Origin: Camelus bactrianus
Lineage: Eukaryota > Chordata > Mammalia > Artiodactyla > Camelidae
Direction of reading: 5' to 3'
NCBI RefSeq assembly: GCF_048773025.1
Contig: NC_133558.1
Coordinates: 27,148,501 to 27,212,500 of the forward strand
Length of the DNA stretch: 64,000 bases
The notes beneath the pieces were generated by a model. That model was not told the origin of the DNA. It was given only the letters and a program-made list of their open reading frames with translations, and did no database searches. The position numbers and the translations under genes were made by a program. Shown one piece after another: positions 1-12,052 of the stretch; the first letter of the stretch is position 1; each line of letters opens with the position of its first letter.

Positions 1-835
1 CTCCACTTTAGTACTTCTCCTCTATTATTCCCCCAAATCTGCCGAGGACAAGGATTCTAAGAGACCCCCATTTGTGACGGAAGAGACCAAGATTCTTCCT
101 CTCCTCACAGTGACTGACCTTTGTCCTCACCTTTGTCCTCTGTAACAGATGATGTGGGTGCCTGCCTGTGTCCCCTAGCTGTATCACTTCCACATACGAC
201 GGTCCTCAGCACCTCCATTAAAAAATTTTTTTGGCCTGAGGACTTTCTCTTGTCACTTGCTCCCTCTATGCCGCACAGGGCAGGCAGCCCTCTACTAGTA
301 ACCAACAGGAGTGGTGTGTAAATACCCCAGCTCCCACCCCAGCCTCCAGGTGGCTGCTTGACACTGGACCCCAAAGTTTCCCCAGCGGGACTGAGCTCTT
401 GCTCCTCACGGTGGTGGCAGCTTGAGTAAGGAGTCTGTCTGCTGCCTCCCCTGTCTCACTTCCCCACACTCTTTTCAGTGTCCCAAATATGACGTGAATC
501 CTCATTTCAGAGTCTGCATCTGGGGGAACCCAAATCCAAGTGCCCCCCATTTCCCACTTCCTACGCCCTGAGCTGGTCCCCTTGTCCATCCCTACCCTCT
601 CCTCCTCATCCACAGACTTTTATGCTGACCCATCCCCTGCCCTCATTCCTGCTGCCATCCTTTCTGTCACACGTCCATCCCAGCATCCAGTTTCCCATTC
701 AGCAACAGGCCAGACTGAGTTTCTGGGGGGGCGACAGGGGCTGCTCTGCTATAACATTTGCACCTTGAGGTCTGTTTAGTCCCAGGGACTGTTGCCATGT
801 CTGGTAAAATGGCATTCGACCCAGGCCCCCCTCAC
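1..835 (-). other. TREML2: TREML2 intron 3 (partial), no exon seen
   Basis: This stretch lies downstream (minus strand) of the TREML2 stalk exon. I looked for the membrane-spanning and cytoplasmic exons of TREML2 and saw no hydrophobic segment in any minus frame, so they should lie beyond the left edge. The overlapping open frames have no family resemblance. No repeat is recognised with confidence. Confidence 0.6.
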
Positions 836-1248
836 CCCGGGGTACCTGCTAGGGGATAATTGGTTGAGGAGAGATCTGCTGGTGGTAGGCGATCTGGTGC
901 ACAGGTGACCAGCCTTGGTCGGGGTGGAAGCTGGGCCAGCAGAGGAGGCTCTGGCATTGCTGGGAAATGCAGTCACTGTCTGGGGCCCCATGGTCCTCCT
1001 GGACCCTTCAGTGGAGGGGCTGGCGTCAGTGAAGCTGTAACCTGCCACGGAGGTCAGTCTGATGGTCCCTGGGGCCGGAGAGGGCAAGGGTCTGGCCAAG
1101 GTGAGGAGCCCAGGTGCGAAGAGCGTCGGACTGGTGGTGAAAGGGGCCGCAGGGCCCACAGCAGGGGCAGGGCCTGTTGTAACGACAATCCCACTCTTCA
1201 GGATGCTGGCCACCTCCGGAAGAGGAGTGTCTCTCTTGGTTGTGGATG
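836..1248 (-). CDS. TREML2: TREML2 exon 3: Thr/Ser/Pro-rich stalk
   Basis: A 413-base exon with acceptor CCTCAG and donor GTGAGG. It joins in frame to exon 2 (SP|ASTTKRDTP) and encodes about 137 residues rich in Thr, Ser, Pro and Ala, likely O-glycosylated. Human-like blocks are ASILKSG, PFTTSP, GYSFTDAS, MGPQTVTA, SNARASSAGP and RSPTTSRSLLN. No stops in frame. Confidence 0.92.
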
Positions 1249-4200
1249 CTGAGGGATCAGAGAGGGAGGAATGTAAGACTGAGTAGATCCTGGCCACCCA
1301 CACACTTGTCGGGGTGCTTGGGTGGGGCCAGTCCCCGTCTCCCATCCTTGACCTTGGGCCTAGGATTCTACTCTGCTGGGGAACCAGGTGTGTGTTTGTT
1401 CAGAGGGTGAGGTTCAGGGAGGAGGAAGTAGGCACAGGAAAGAAAGAAGAGTCTTTCGCAAATTTTCTAGTGTCCCCTATCAGGCAACCTGGGCCCAGAG
1501 GACACTCCCCTCCTTACGCCTATCTCTCTCATCTCCTCCTGGACTCTGCTCTTTCCTGTAAGTCAGAGATTGCTCTGCTTTGATGTTGAACACGAACTTT
1601 CCCAGTTGCTCCATGATTGGCAACTGGGATCCAGAGATGAGGACAAGGAAGCATCCAGGGCCAGATTCCAAAGAACACCACCAGCAGCGGGGTCAGATGT
1701 CTTCCCTGGGGGCTTATTAAGAGACACTCAGACCGGTCCTGCCACCCTCATCCATCAATTCAGGGCTGTACCATCCCGTTTTCTAGAGGAAGGCTGGTGT
1801 TTGAATGGTGGAAGAGGCTGTGAGGTCTCAGTCTAGGGGGCAACGCTGAGTCTCCCTCACCAAGGAACAGGAAAACGGAGAGAGATGGAAGGGGAGGGAG
1901 GGCTGCTGCTGCATCCCACTGCTGTGCACGCCAAGGATGTGCTCCTGAGGGCCCGCGATGAAGGAGGGGGTTGGACAGCAGCAGTCCCCGACTTCCCCAC
2001 TTCAGGTGCCTGGGGCCATAAAGCCTGGTCTTCAAGGGGGAGTGGAAGAGCATATATTGCTGGAAAACTTGAGTTTTTAATCAGGCTGAGGGCTTCTCTG
2101 ATCCCCAGTATTTTAGTAGCTCCCCCCACCCGAGTTACTTTCTAGTTCATCACATTGTTTTATCTTCTTAAGAACATCTGCTGTTATCTGAGGTTGTTTG
2201 TCTGATGATGTGCTATTGCCTGTCATGTCCCGTAGGGCAGGAACGTGTCTGGTTTTGCTCCCCACTGTATCCTCAGAGCCTAGAAGAGTGCCTGGCACAG
2301 AATCAGGGCTCAGGGAATATATATTGAACAGATGGCTGAATAACACAAAGCACAGAGCATCCTGAGTTCAAATCTTATCCCGGCCACTGACTAGCTCTGT
2401 GACCCTGGACAAGGTCAGAGCCGCAGAGGACTTTTTGGAGCTCATTTCCTTCATCTGGAAGATGGTGACAAGAATGCCCATGAAAGTGTCCGTTAAAGAA
2501 CTGAAAACCCCACTATATGTCATGCCTATTGATGGATGATTATTCTCATCACATTTGATGTTGGTGGAGTGCAGGGTGGGGAAGACACGCTACAGCATCC
2601 CAGTGCCCCAGGGGACCTGCTCACCTGGAGACACTTCCAGCAGGAAGCCCATCAGAGGGTAGAGGATGCCGGAGCTGTTGCGCATGCACCAGTACCGGCC
2701 CGAGTCCTGGCGCCTCAGGGCCGCCATGGTGATGTTGACCACCTTGGCCTGGGTATCGTCCTGCAGCAAGTAGCGTGGCCCCTGCACCCAGACACGGGTG
2801 AACCCAGTCTCACACTTCCTCCTCCTGATTTTGCACCAAACCTTGCCCTCTACGTGGTTTTTGCGGTTCTTGTAGGAGCACTGCACGGACAGAGTCTCCC
2901 CTTCAAAGTGCTGCACTTTGGAGTACACACTCCCAACAGGGTCACCTGGGGAGACACAACTGGTTGAGAAAACAGGAAGGAAGCATCTTGAAATTCAAAA
3001 CTCGTGGTGAAGGGAGATGAGGTAGATATTGCTCTGCTGTCATGGAACTCAAAGTTTGAAGGAGAAACACAGCCTGACTCTGAGGGAGCTGTCCGATGGG
3101 GGAGACACAAGCATAGCCCGCAGGGAGCCCTTAGTCTGATGGAGGAAACTCAGCCCTTGACACTCAGGGAGCTCCAGCAGACACGGCCCTTTTCTTTGTG
3201 GCGTTTTCTAGTCTTATGGGAGAGTAAGTCTCATCTTCAGGGTCTTGTGGGAAAGAGTCGGTCCTGCCTTCAGTGAGACAGGCACAGTTAGAGGCACAGT
3301 CATTGTTATGAAATTCCAGAGCACAGTCAATTTAGGTAGATAAGAAAATCCATTCTTTGAAAAAATTGAGTGTAGTTGTTTATTTCACAAACAGGTTCAC
3401 TATCATCATCTTTTAAATAGCAAGCTGTCTGAGTTCATTCTAGGTGATGTTTCATTTTTAAATATTCTAGTTACAAACCCCTCATAGATTCAATATGCCC
3501 AAACATGCCTATAAACTCCCAATGGAGTGTAAACCAAAGAATTTTACAGCTATTCACTATTCATCTAAAATATGTTGTCCTCAATGCCCAGGAATAAGAT
3601 GTGGTCCGTGAGCTACATAATCCACGGTCGGATGGCGAGAGAGCAGAACGAGGGCTGGGGGTCATGAACCGGGGGCAGGGAGAAAGAGGAAGCCGCAGCA
3701 GGGTCCCTCCACTGCTCCACCCACCTTAAGCTCAGCGCTTGCTCCTCTAATACCCTCAGAGCCTCCTCCAAACACACACACACATTTCTCCCCAGTGGGA
3801 CAGAGGAGAGAGCACACATTTTGGAGTCTAGATAAACATGAATTAAACTCTGGTTCTGCTACTGACTAACCTCTTAATGTCTCTGTTTCTAACCTGTACA
3901 GGTGGCTGTGAGAACTGCGCCCCAGCACGGTGCCTTAAATGTAGTACACGCTCAGCGCGTGTCTTCTTTTCCCAGATGCAGGTTGTTCCAGACTTTTCCA
4001 GTGGGACCCAGAGCTGCGAAAGCCAAGGGCCCGGCACCCAAGACATCCACCTCAGTTTCCAACCCCGTTGCCACCAAAGTTGAGGCTCAGAGTAAGGTAA
4101 CACCCTCTCTGCTTATCACTTTGTCCCACACAAGTTAAAAAGAATAATCCAACTCGCTTATTTGGCAGGTGGCAGGTTTGGGAGATCTCCAGGAGACACT

Positions 4201-4934
4201 CTCCAGCCCTGGCAGAGATGGGCCTCTCTAGGGTTGGTGCATGAGTGGGGCAATCTTGGAAAGGGTCTCCAGGGCACGGTGTTCCTTTGTGCCCACCATC
4301 CACCCCTCTCACAAGGCGGTGCCCAGAACTGAACAGAAAGTGGTAACTCAGTTGCCATGGCAGCGAGGGAAACAGGATTGGGTGAGGCCCCATCAGGGAG
4401 CATTGAGGAGCTGTGGGGTGGGAGAGAGACCTTCAGGGGTTGCTTCCTCCGCAGGACAGAGGGTAGGCACAGGGGTTGTGGCATCAGCATTCCAAGAAAA
4501 AGCAAGTTCAAAGCGCACATACATTAGGTAATGTTTCCCATAACAGGGTAAAGTTAACCAAACAGGGCTTAAGCTGAGGGAGGAGGGCTTGTGGTATGAG
4601 GGAATGGAGTGGCCCTGGTCTAGGTCCTGAGGAAGCCAGCCAGATAAAGGGGCTGGTGCAGGGAGGGTCCAGAGCTTTATCTCACTTTGTGAGGCCTGGG
4701 CTAGCTTTGCCTGGGGCTAGGCACTAGGATGGAACCTTCTCACTGGTCTCTGGTAAGGAGCTACTGGTCAGCCAGACCTCCTCCTCCTCCAATGCCACAG
4801 GATTGCTGGGCAAGGAAAAGCAAGAAGGGGGTCCAGGAACAGGCCATCCCCTCCCCCCTAGACCACCCACCCACCCTCTCACCTGAGATGGGGCCCTGGA
4901 GCCACAGCAGCAGCAGCAGGAAGATGGGAGCCAT
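836..4934 (-). CDS. TREML2: TREML2 (TREM-like transcript 2), partial gene: exons 1-3
   Basis: Type I myeloid/B-cell surface receptor of the TREM family. Three coding exons are seen on the minus strand: signal (4934-4883), IgV (2945-2625) and stalk (1248-836), all with GT/AG junctions. Together they encode about 262 residues; human TREML2 is about 321, so roughly 55 residues (membrane segment and tail) are missing at the left edge. The protein resembles human TREML2 throughout: signal MAPIFLLLLLLWLQ, the IgV run GETLSVQCSY and the stalk run GSRRTMG versus human GPRRTMG. No stop or frameshift is seen in the visible part. It lies in the same order and orientation relative to TREM1 and NCR2 as in human. 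The open frames suggest a functional gene. Confidence 0.93.
2220..2345 (+). repeat. L2 LINE 3' end
   Basis: Contains the typical L2 end: GGGCAGGAACGTGTC, then GTGCCTGGCACAGAATC and a run resembling AATATTTGTTGAATGA. Ancient mammalian LINE fragment inside TREML2 intron 2. Confidence 0.6.
2346..2520 (+). repeat. MIR SINE
   Basis: Matches the MIR core: TTCAAATC, GCCACTGACTAGCTCTGTGA, CTTCATCTG. Adjacent to the L2 fragment in the intron between TREML2 exons 3 and 2. Confidence 0.65.
2625..2945 (-). CDS. TREML2: TREML2 exon 2: V-type Ig domain
   Basis: A 321-base symmetric phase-1 exon between acceptor CCCCAG and donor GTGAGC. It encodes one IgV domain: first cysteine in SVQCSY, tryptophan and extra cysteine in KVWCKI, a further cysteine in RRKCE, and the closing motif QDSGRYWCM. 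The four cysteines would give the canonical Ig disulfide plus the second disulfide seen in many TREM/CD300 domains. Possible N-glycosylation sites are NIT in VVNITM and NSS in MRNSSG. This is the ligand-binding part. Confidence 0.95.
2946..4882 (-). other. TREML2: TREML2 intron 1
   Basis: Intron between the signal and IgV exons. Apart from a MIR at about 3.8-3.96 kb I see no element or exon. A short CA run is present near 3772-3783. Confidence 0.7.
3800..3960 (+). repeat. MIR SINE
   Basis: MIR-like string: TTTGGAGTCTAGATAAACATG, ACTCTGGTTCTGCTACTGAC, TAACCTCTTAATGTCTCTG, then GTGAGAACTG and a run similar to CATAGTAAGCGCTCA. Diverged. Confidence 0.6.
4883..4934 (-). CDS. TREML2: TREML2 exon 1: start codon and signal peptide
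   Basis: Reads MAPIFLLLLLLWLQGPIS followed by one base of the next codon, then donor GTGAGA at 4882 downwards. The leucine run is a signal-peptide core. The human protein begins MAPAFLLLLLLW, which fixes the start. The 5' untranslated part and promoter lie to the right and cannot be delimited. Confidence 0.92.
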
Positions 4935-7150
4935 GGCTCCAAGCAGTGAGGACCACCCAGCGGGGGCAGGAATCCCAGGCTAGGGCCCTAGGCCTATGCT
5001 GGATCCGCCACTTGGGTCAGCCCGGGACGACCTAGGCTTCTAAAACTGAAGCTGCCCATTTAGGAAAATGAGGAAGTTGTGGGACCCACTGCCATCAGCA
5101 GACCACAAGGGGAGAGGGCGGCGCTGGTGCAGTTTACGCCCTCTTCCTCGAAACTTCAGGCAGGTGTGGCCACCCCACCCAGTTTGGGGCCTCACGGCTC
5201 AGGGAGGGCTCTCAGGGTCAGAAGACTCCTTACCCACTTCCGATTCCGTCCCGGAATCTGGTCCAATAGGGGTGCCTCCTCGTCTGAAGTCGGTTATTCA
5301 TCTAGGGGGCTGGTGTGAGGTTTCTAGAACCCTGTCAGGTACAGACTTCCCTGGAATCCTCTGGGCTCAGAGACCCAGGGGTAAGGCTATGGGGCTGAGG
5401 TGGCGCACCTTGGGCCCTACATGTGAAAAACAAACACACGTTCACAAGGAGCTTTATCTGAACTCCCACTCATGTATTCGTTCATTCATTTGTGCATGCA
5501 GGCATTCATTCTGGCCCCTGCCTCTCTCTCCCAGGCTCCTAGCTGGTCAGATCAGTCCCTCATACTCACACTTGTGAATAACCCCCTCCATGCTCAAACA
5601 GAGCTTATTTTTGTCACGGTTAAAGTGACGGGGAAAAAAGATGCAAATTGTGAGACTCAGAGCATAAAGTTTGGGTTCAGGGAGGAGCACCTATGCTCTC
5701 ACATGTGGGGGCGTGCACACACACAGACACATGCACACTCAGACTCCACACTCACACACACCCAAACACAAACAGAAGCTGCCTCTTTGTTTCAATACTT
5801 ACATGTCTTCTTATCTTCATCCCTCTCTCTGCCTCTCCTACCATCACCTCTAATCACCCACCAGCTCTCTCCAGACTCCTGCTCCCTCCTGCAGTCTTCC
5901 TAGTGCAAACCCAATGCTTCCCCTCCCCCACCTCGCCTCCAGAAACCACGCCCCCCCCTCCGGCTCTGGCCCCCAGCCAGCACACAGGCATGCCCACTCA
6001 GCTTCCTCTCAGCCAACCCTATCTCTCCTAGACAGCCGTCCGGCTCCAGCTAAAGTGACCCAGCATCAGGCCCAAGACCCCACCCTTCACTTGGTCTCCA
6101 GGGCTAAGAATCAGAAGGGCAGGCTTCCGGCATCCAGGAGCGGTATCTTGGGCTCCTTCAGGGTGTGGGGACCCAGGTGGGCGCCCATGACTATCTGTGC
6201 CCCCTCTAGTCACCTGTGCCAACTTTCTTCTCCTCAGATGGGACTCATAGCAAAATGTCCTCAAGTTTGCATGGCCGCAGACTTACACTGAGCGGAACCC
6301 CCAGGTCCTGAACCAAGACAAGGAAGTCTTATCTTTGCTGACTCCAAACGTTTAGTCTCCTGACTTTGTTCATTCATTCATTCATTCATTCCTTTGTTCT
6401 TACAGTCTTATGTGCTATGTGTGGTGCTGGGCATTCGAGGTATAGGAATGAGATACAGTTGTCGCTTCAGACCTCTCAGCCCCCACGAGACACAGTCTAC
6501 TTTCCTTATTCACCCTTCATTTGTAATATTCGCCCCCGGTTTAATACTTCTTCTCAGACCCCTGAGTGCAGAGGCTGTCTCTCCTCCCAACACATGTGGT
6601 ATCTTCCTTCTCCTCTTCCCTCCACCAGAAGAGTAAATGGCTTTAGGTCTGGGGGAATCTCATTTATCTCTCGGGACTTCAGGTGCCTGGAATCAATGCT
6701 TCTACTAAACCCCCACAGCATTCCTGGCTCTGAGTGAGGCCTTGTGAAAAGTGCAGTCACTGTGAGAGCTACCTGATAAGGATATAAAAACCCAAACAGG
6801 TCACAAAGGGCGAGGCCATCAGGCTGGACCATCAGCAGGAGGCTGCTGAGGCCAGACCAGGTGTGAGAGCCACACAGAAGGGCCTGGGGAGGGTTCTCAG
6901 GACCCAGCAGTCAGGAGGAGCCTGAGTCTTTGCCCTGTCTCTGCTCCTAAGTGGCTAGACCAGCCCCATGTGATCTCTGGGCCACATGCTATGATGTCTT
7001 GGATAGCCCCTAAGATTCTTTTGGCTCTGACTTCCGAGAGGCTCCTCCTCATATCTGTGGGGCTGTCAGGGAAGGAGGAACGACTGTGACCGCCTACACT
7101 CTCATCAGGTTTCCTATGTGCCACATCCCTAACGATACTGAGCACTTTAC
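4935..7150. other. Region 5' of TREML2; no gene seen
   Basis: Would contain the TREML2 5' UTR and promoter, which cannot be placed from sequence alone. It holds an ATTC-type tetranucleotide run (about 5478-5512 and 6370-6392) and a CA-rich stretch (about 5715-5770). Open frames here lack family resemblance or biased composition. Confidence 0.5.
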
Positions 7151-7154
7151 AGCA

Positions 7155-10100
7155 TCCTCATTTTGCCAGTTGAACAGGTATAAAGTTTTTTAATTGACAT
7201 TTCTTTGAACAATAACAAGTGAGAACTTCGCTTGTATGCCTTTTGGATTCTATAAACTGCCTTTCTTATTGCTTTACCCATTTTCTACTGAGATTCCTGT
7301 CTTTTTCTTGTTGACTACCATTAACTCTTTGTATATTATGGATCATATTGCTGTGTTAGTTTTAGACATTTTCAGTTAATTTCCCCCAGTCTGTCATCTG
7401 CTTGATAACTTTTCCCATAGTTTTATTCATGGAGTAGAATTCCTCCATCTTGATGTAATCCAATTAATGATTTCTTGCCACGTGATTTGTGCTCTTGAAG
7501 CTTTGTATAAGAAGTCCTTCCTCATCCTTAGGCAACACAGATATTCATCTGCAGGTTTTCTTCCTATTAACTTAATAATTTTATTTTTTACATATATATC
7601 TTGAATCCATCTGGAGTTCATCTTTGGATATAGTGTTAGGGAGGGATCCAGGTTTTTTGTTGTTGATTTTTTTTTTAATGCTCTGCCAGCTTTCCCAAGG
7701 ATGTCCAACAAATGATGGGCCTTTGCCCCCTTGGTTCATGGTTCTACCTTATCATAAGATACATTCCTATCTATACACAGATCTCCTGGAACTCTTTAGC
7801 TTGTCCTGTGATTCACTGATCAATTCTTGCCCCCCCCCCCACTGCCATCAGTTGTGTTACTTAGTAGTGTATTTGGTAGGACATATCTTCTCTTTTTATT
7901 TTTACTTTCTCATGGTTGACATAGCTATTCATGCATCTTGGTGTTTCCATATGATTTCAGAGTAAGTTTATCAAGGGCTTTAAAAAGTTAAACTCAAATT
8001 GTGTTTGGGATTACATTTAGAAATTTTAACTGGGGGGAAATTGACATTTTTATAATATTATAGTCTCATCCAAGATCATAAATTATTTCTGTTTATGTAT
8101 TTCACTAATTGGTATTCTAAAGTTTTCTCCAGAGAGACCTTGGTTAAATTAATTCCTCCTGGACACCTTATAGACTTTGTTTTTATTATGTATAGCGTCT
8201 TATTTTGATTAGCTTTGCTAAGTGATTATTCCTAGTGTACAGAGGTACTTCTGATGTTTGCCAGTTGATATTGTACCCGGCAGCCTTGAGAAACGCTCCT
8301 GTGAGATCTAACCATTTACAGATTTTCTGCTTATTTTTTTCTAGGCAGATGATCCCATCATGTGTAAATTGTGACAGTTTTCACTCTTCCAGTCAAATCT
8401 TCTTTCCTCTTACCTGTTTTGCTTTTCTTATAGCATCTTATAAAGGCCAGGATCTCTAATACTGTATTAAGCATTAGTGGTAGCTTTGGAAATACTTGAT
8501 TTGAATTTATACTTTCTCCTCTAGGTTTACTGTAGTCATTAGTATGCAGTCTTTACCAAGTCATTTCTTCCTATTTCTATTTTATTAAGAGGTTTTCCTT
8601 GTAATAATAACCGTGTTGAACTGTTTTCAAATGTTTTTTCTGTATCAGTTAACTTTCCCCCTGTAGTTTATTAATTTGGTTAATTTACAATGACAGATTT
8701 TCTGAAGTCGACAATCCTGGTCCTGGGATAAACCCCACATGATTGTAATATTCTTTTTTTTTTTTTTGGTATACTGTTGAATTCAGTTAGCTAATATTTA
8801 TTTTGGGTTTTAACTCTATGTTCATCTGAGAAATAAACCTATCATTTAATTCTCTTGTATTATCCTTAGCTGGTTTTGAGATTAAGATGACACCAGCCTC
8901 TTAAAACAAGCTGGGTAGCTGTTGCTGGTTTTCTCTTTTCTGCATCATCTTGTATAAAATATGAATCAAATATTTCTTTAAATATTGGAAATGCCTATAA
9001 AACCACCTAAGCCTTGAAATTTTTATGAGGATAGGTCTTTATCTAACATTTCAATTTCTTTAACATTTATTAATCTATTCCAATCTATTTCTTCTTGTGG
9101 TAATTTGGGTATTTTAAGATTTTTTTAAGGAATTTTATGCATTCTTGGATTATCAAAAAAGAATTTGTTTAGGATTTATTTATTTATAGGTTATTTTATT
9201 CTTTTCTTTCAATTGACTATATCTTCTTTTATCTTCATCAATCTTGACAGAAGCAGGTCTATCTTATTAAATTTTTGAAAGAATGAATTATGACTTTTCT
9301 TAATCCCCATGTTTGTAATTCATTTAATTAATTTCAGGCCACCACTATTATGATTTTTTTCCTTTATATTTCTTTATGTACGCTCTCTGCTCACTTTCTG
9401 TCTTCCTGAGCCTACTTAGATCATTTGCTTTTAACGTTTTATGTGTCTGACAAATGTATTTAATACTATTAATTTCCCCTCTAAATATTAGCTATGCCCC
9501 ATAAATTTGATATGTAGTGTTTATATTATCATAATATATTTTATTATATACTTAAATATTTATATAATAATCTAGTAATATATTTATATAATATATAATA
9601 GACTTATATAATAATATATTAATAACTATTATTTCATTTCAAAACTTTTTTTTAGCTTTGCTTCTATGCATTCTTAATTTTATTGCATTATGTATGGAGA
9701 ATATAGTCCTCCTCTTATTAATTAAAAAGCTTCTTTTATTTCCTCATGCGAGATTTGCTTTTGTAAATATTCTCTGCATGTTTGAAAGAATGTATATTAG
9801 TATATTATCTTTTTCTATTCATGTACAGTGTTTTATATATGTGTGTGCATATGTATACTTTATATATATTTATACATATGTTTTATAAATATTCATAATA
9901 CATTTATACAGTTGAAAACACTTAAAACATGTAAATATACTTTATATGTTTGTAAATATTATTTATTTTAAAATACAGCTTCTTATAGTTTAATATTTTA
10001 TAATATTTCATATTATATTTATTATAAAATAATATGTAACATATTTGAAAATATTATGTAAATATGTATGATGTTTGGAACTTATCTCATTTAGAACTTG

Positions 10101-10390
10101 GATTCTTCTCTCTATTTTTTATTTATTGATCTATAGTCTTTTGAGAGGGATGTGACTCTCCAATTACAAGTGTTAATTATTTACTTCTCCTTGCATTTCT
10201 GATAATGTTACTTGATATATTTTATGGCCACATACTTAGGTTCATGTATGTTATGATGGTTTTTTTCTTATCAATTATGCCTTTCACAAGTATATATTAT
10301 CTATACTTGTATTTTAAATTTTTTTACCTTAAATTCAACTGTTTATATAACACTTACATCATAGCAGGTATTATAAGTAATCTAGAGTTG
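7155..10390 (-). mobile_element. Old, long, broken L1 LINE (minus strand)
   Basis: AT-rich block that reads as L1 ORF2 in antisense. The minus-strand frame at 7711-7427 contains NSRWIQDIYVKNKIIKL, like the L1 ORF2 C-terminus (KWIKDLNVRPQTIKLLEEN). Moving right, the block continues with antisense reverse-transcriptase segments around 8235-8500 and 8880-8960. Frames are thoroughly broken and the copy is very diverged (L1M age). A (TA)-rich expansion lies at about 9530-10080. Confidence 0.8.
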
Positions 10391-10392
10391 AT

Positions 10393-10540
10393 TTAAGGTG
10401 TACGGGAGGATATGCTTAGGTTACATGCAAATACTACACCATTTTATACAAGGAACTGGAGCACCCACGGATTTTGGTATCCATGGGGGTTCTGGAACCA
10501 AACCCCCAAGACACCAAGGGGCAACTAACTGTATTGTGCT
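10393..10540 (+). mobile_element. Tigger-type DNA transposon fragment
   Basis: Carries the familiar run ATGCAAATACTACACCATTT, then CACGGATTTTGGTATCCATG and GGTTCTGGAACCAAACCCCC, as in TcMar-Tigger non-coding ends. Sits directly on the right border of the L1. Confidence 0.55.
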
Positions 10541-11452
10541 ATCAGTTCCGTCAGTTCTGCTTCAGAGGATTTCTATTGCTTGGTGTGTTGTCATTCTTTT
10601 AAGATAGTAGTTCTCCTAAAATGCCAAGTTATTTTGGCTTCTGAATTCAGATTCCCCTGGGGTCATCATATACAGTCTGATGATAGGTAATGGGAAAGAA
10701 TAAAGCCCAAATCCTGCTGCCTATGGACTTTTAAAAGTGGAAGGGCTAAGCCTCACAGCATGAGGGGTTCCCTCTTGTGTCCCGTCATTGGCTGCCGTTT
10801 CACCTTTAAACTGGTCAGGGTTTCCCCTTTAAACTCTTTGGGAGATATTCCTTACTTTGTAATCCACCTGCCTTGGAGTTTGGAGGAGGAAGGGGTTAGG
10901 AGGTGAATGCCTACTGGCAGTTGGCCAACTATATTCATCCATACTCCACTGCCTTTGCCGTGCCTCATGGTCCCCTTGAGCACCTGTGACATGGGGTGTT
11001 GCAGCCTGTTTCTGTGCTGAAGGGACGCGATGATGACGCAAGGCCCTTGACTGCAAGAGTCAAGAGCTGAAATCACAGTTTCCTCTCACCTGTTTCTTGC
11101 TATGTCTCCAGCCACCATCTGCCCCAGGCTGTGGTCCCTCTCTCCACACCCACCGTTTAACCCTCGCAGCACAGCCTCCAACTCCCACCTTGTTTTGGTT
11201 CCCTCTGGTCTCAACCCAGAAAACCCTGTCTCACTGTCCTTTCCCCAGTTCCTCCAAAGTGAATGACCTTATCCTCCTCCCCACTCCTCTCTCCCCAAAT
11301 CTGTGTCTGAGCCCTGAGGGCTCCTCTGCAGCACCCTGTGCCTCACTCACCTTGGAAAGAATCCTTGGGTCCTGTCTTCCTGATTCTGAGGCTGCATAAG
11401 CTACCCAGCCATCCTTCCCAGGCCCCTCCCTCCTGGTGAGACCCTGACCTAC
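10541..11452. other. Non-coding stretch left of the TREML4-like exons
   Basis: If the two stalk exons to the right were part of an intact minus-strand gene, a transmembrane exon should lie here or under the L1. I searched the minus strand for a hydrophobic segment of the type CGLLxAK and saw none. Confidence 0.5.
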
Positions 11453-11513
11453 CTGTGCTCAGAACCATTGATGGGAGATGGGCCAGAGATCCCCTCTGGA
11501 GAAGTGGTCATAA
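11453..11513 (-). pseudogene. TREML4: TREML4-like stalk exon (second)
   Basis: A 61-base segment between acceptor TTCCTCAG and donor GTAGGT. In the frame that enters at phase 1 it reads MTTSPEGISGPSPINGSEH, strikingly like human TREML4 ITSPEGTSGHPSINGSE. It leaves in phase 2, as the stalk exons of TREM1 and NCR2 do. This frame is open, but the partner exon is out of register, and no IgV or membrane exon was found. I infer a remnant of TREML4 (or of a close relative such as the TREML3 pseudogene). Confidence 0.6.
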
Positions 11514-12002
11514 CTGAGGAAGACACAAAGGCGACAGGGGCTGCCCAGGAGACCAGAATAGAGAATGGGATTGGCCCCCAAAAATCCTTGAGGGGAAGTA
11601 AAGAGGGGACAGAGCCTTAAGGGTCCCTCAAGCCAAAGGGGACTGAAGCCTGGGATTTTATAACCAGAAGAAATCCAGGCCCAAAGAGGAGGAGTTTCTC
11701 TCTGGGTTGGGGGGTGTGGAGGGGCAGGGCGGGACACACAGGTCCTGGGTCTTCCAGGACAGACTTGCCTCTTGAGATGCCTACCCTATCCGTGGCTGCC
11801 TTTGTTATCACATCAGATAGTACATGTTTCTCTCCCTGGGTCTTAAACCCAGCAAGCCCTGAATGTAGCTTCCCTCCAGCCCAGGCCCCAAGGACTCAGC
11901 CCCCAGAAGCAGGCCTCCCTGGTCCCTCCCTCCCTGAATCTGAAGTCACTCAAGCTGCCTGGCCCTGCTTCCTCCCTCCCTGCGCTGAAACCCCAGACTC
12001 AC

Positions 12003-12052
12003 CTGCACTTGTAGAAGCCGAGTGGAGGTCCACATGGGAGAAGTGGTCAGAG
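12003..12052 (-). pseudogene. TREML4: TREML4-like stalk exon (first)
   Basis: A 50-base segment between a strong pyrimidine tract plus CTTTAG and donor GTGAGT. Entering at phase 1 it reads LTTSPMWTSTRLLQVQ, like human TREML4 TTSPMWTLPWLPTS. Its length of 50 leaves it in phase 0, whereas the next stalk exon (11513-11453) needs phase 1, so joining them shifts the frame. About one base seems to be missing relative to the human protein. To the right (towards the expected IgV and signal exons) an L1 3' end has been inserted and no IgV exon is seen up to TREM1. Confidence 0.58.

Noticed and set aside
1-835. TREML2 membrane and tail exons
   Set aside because: Searched for and not seen; no hydrophobic stretch in any minus frame.
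5700-5775. CRISPR-like or regulatory array from CA-rich repeats
   Set aside because: Plain simple repeat with no regular spacers; the window is mammalian.
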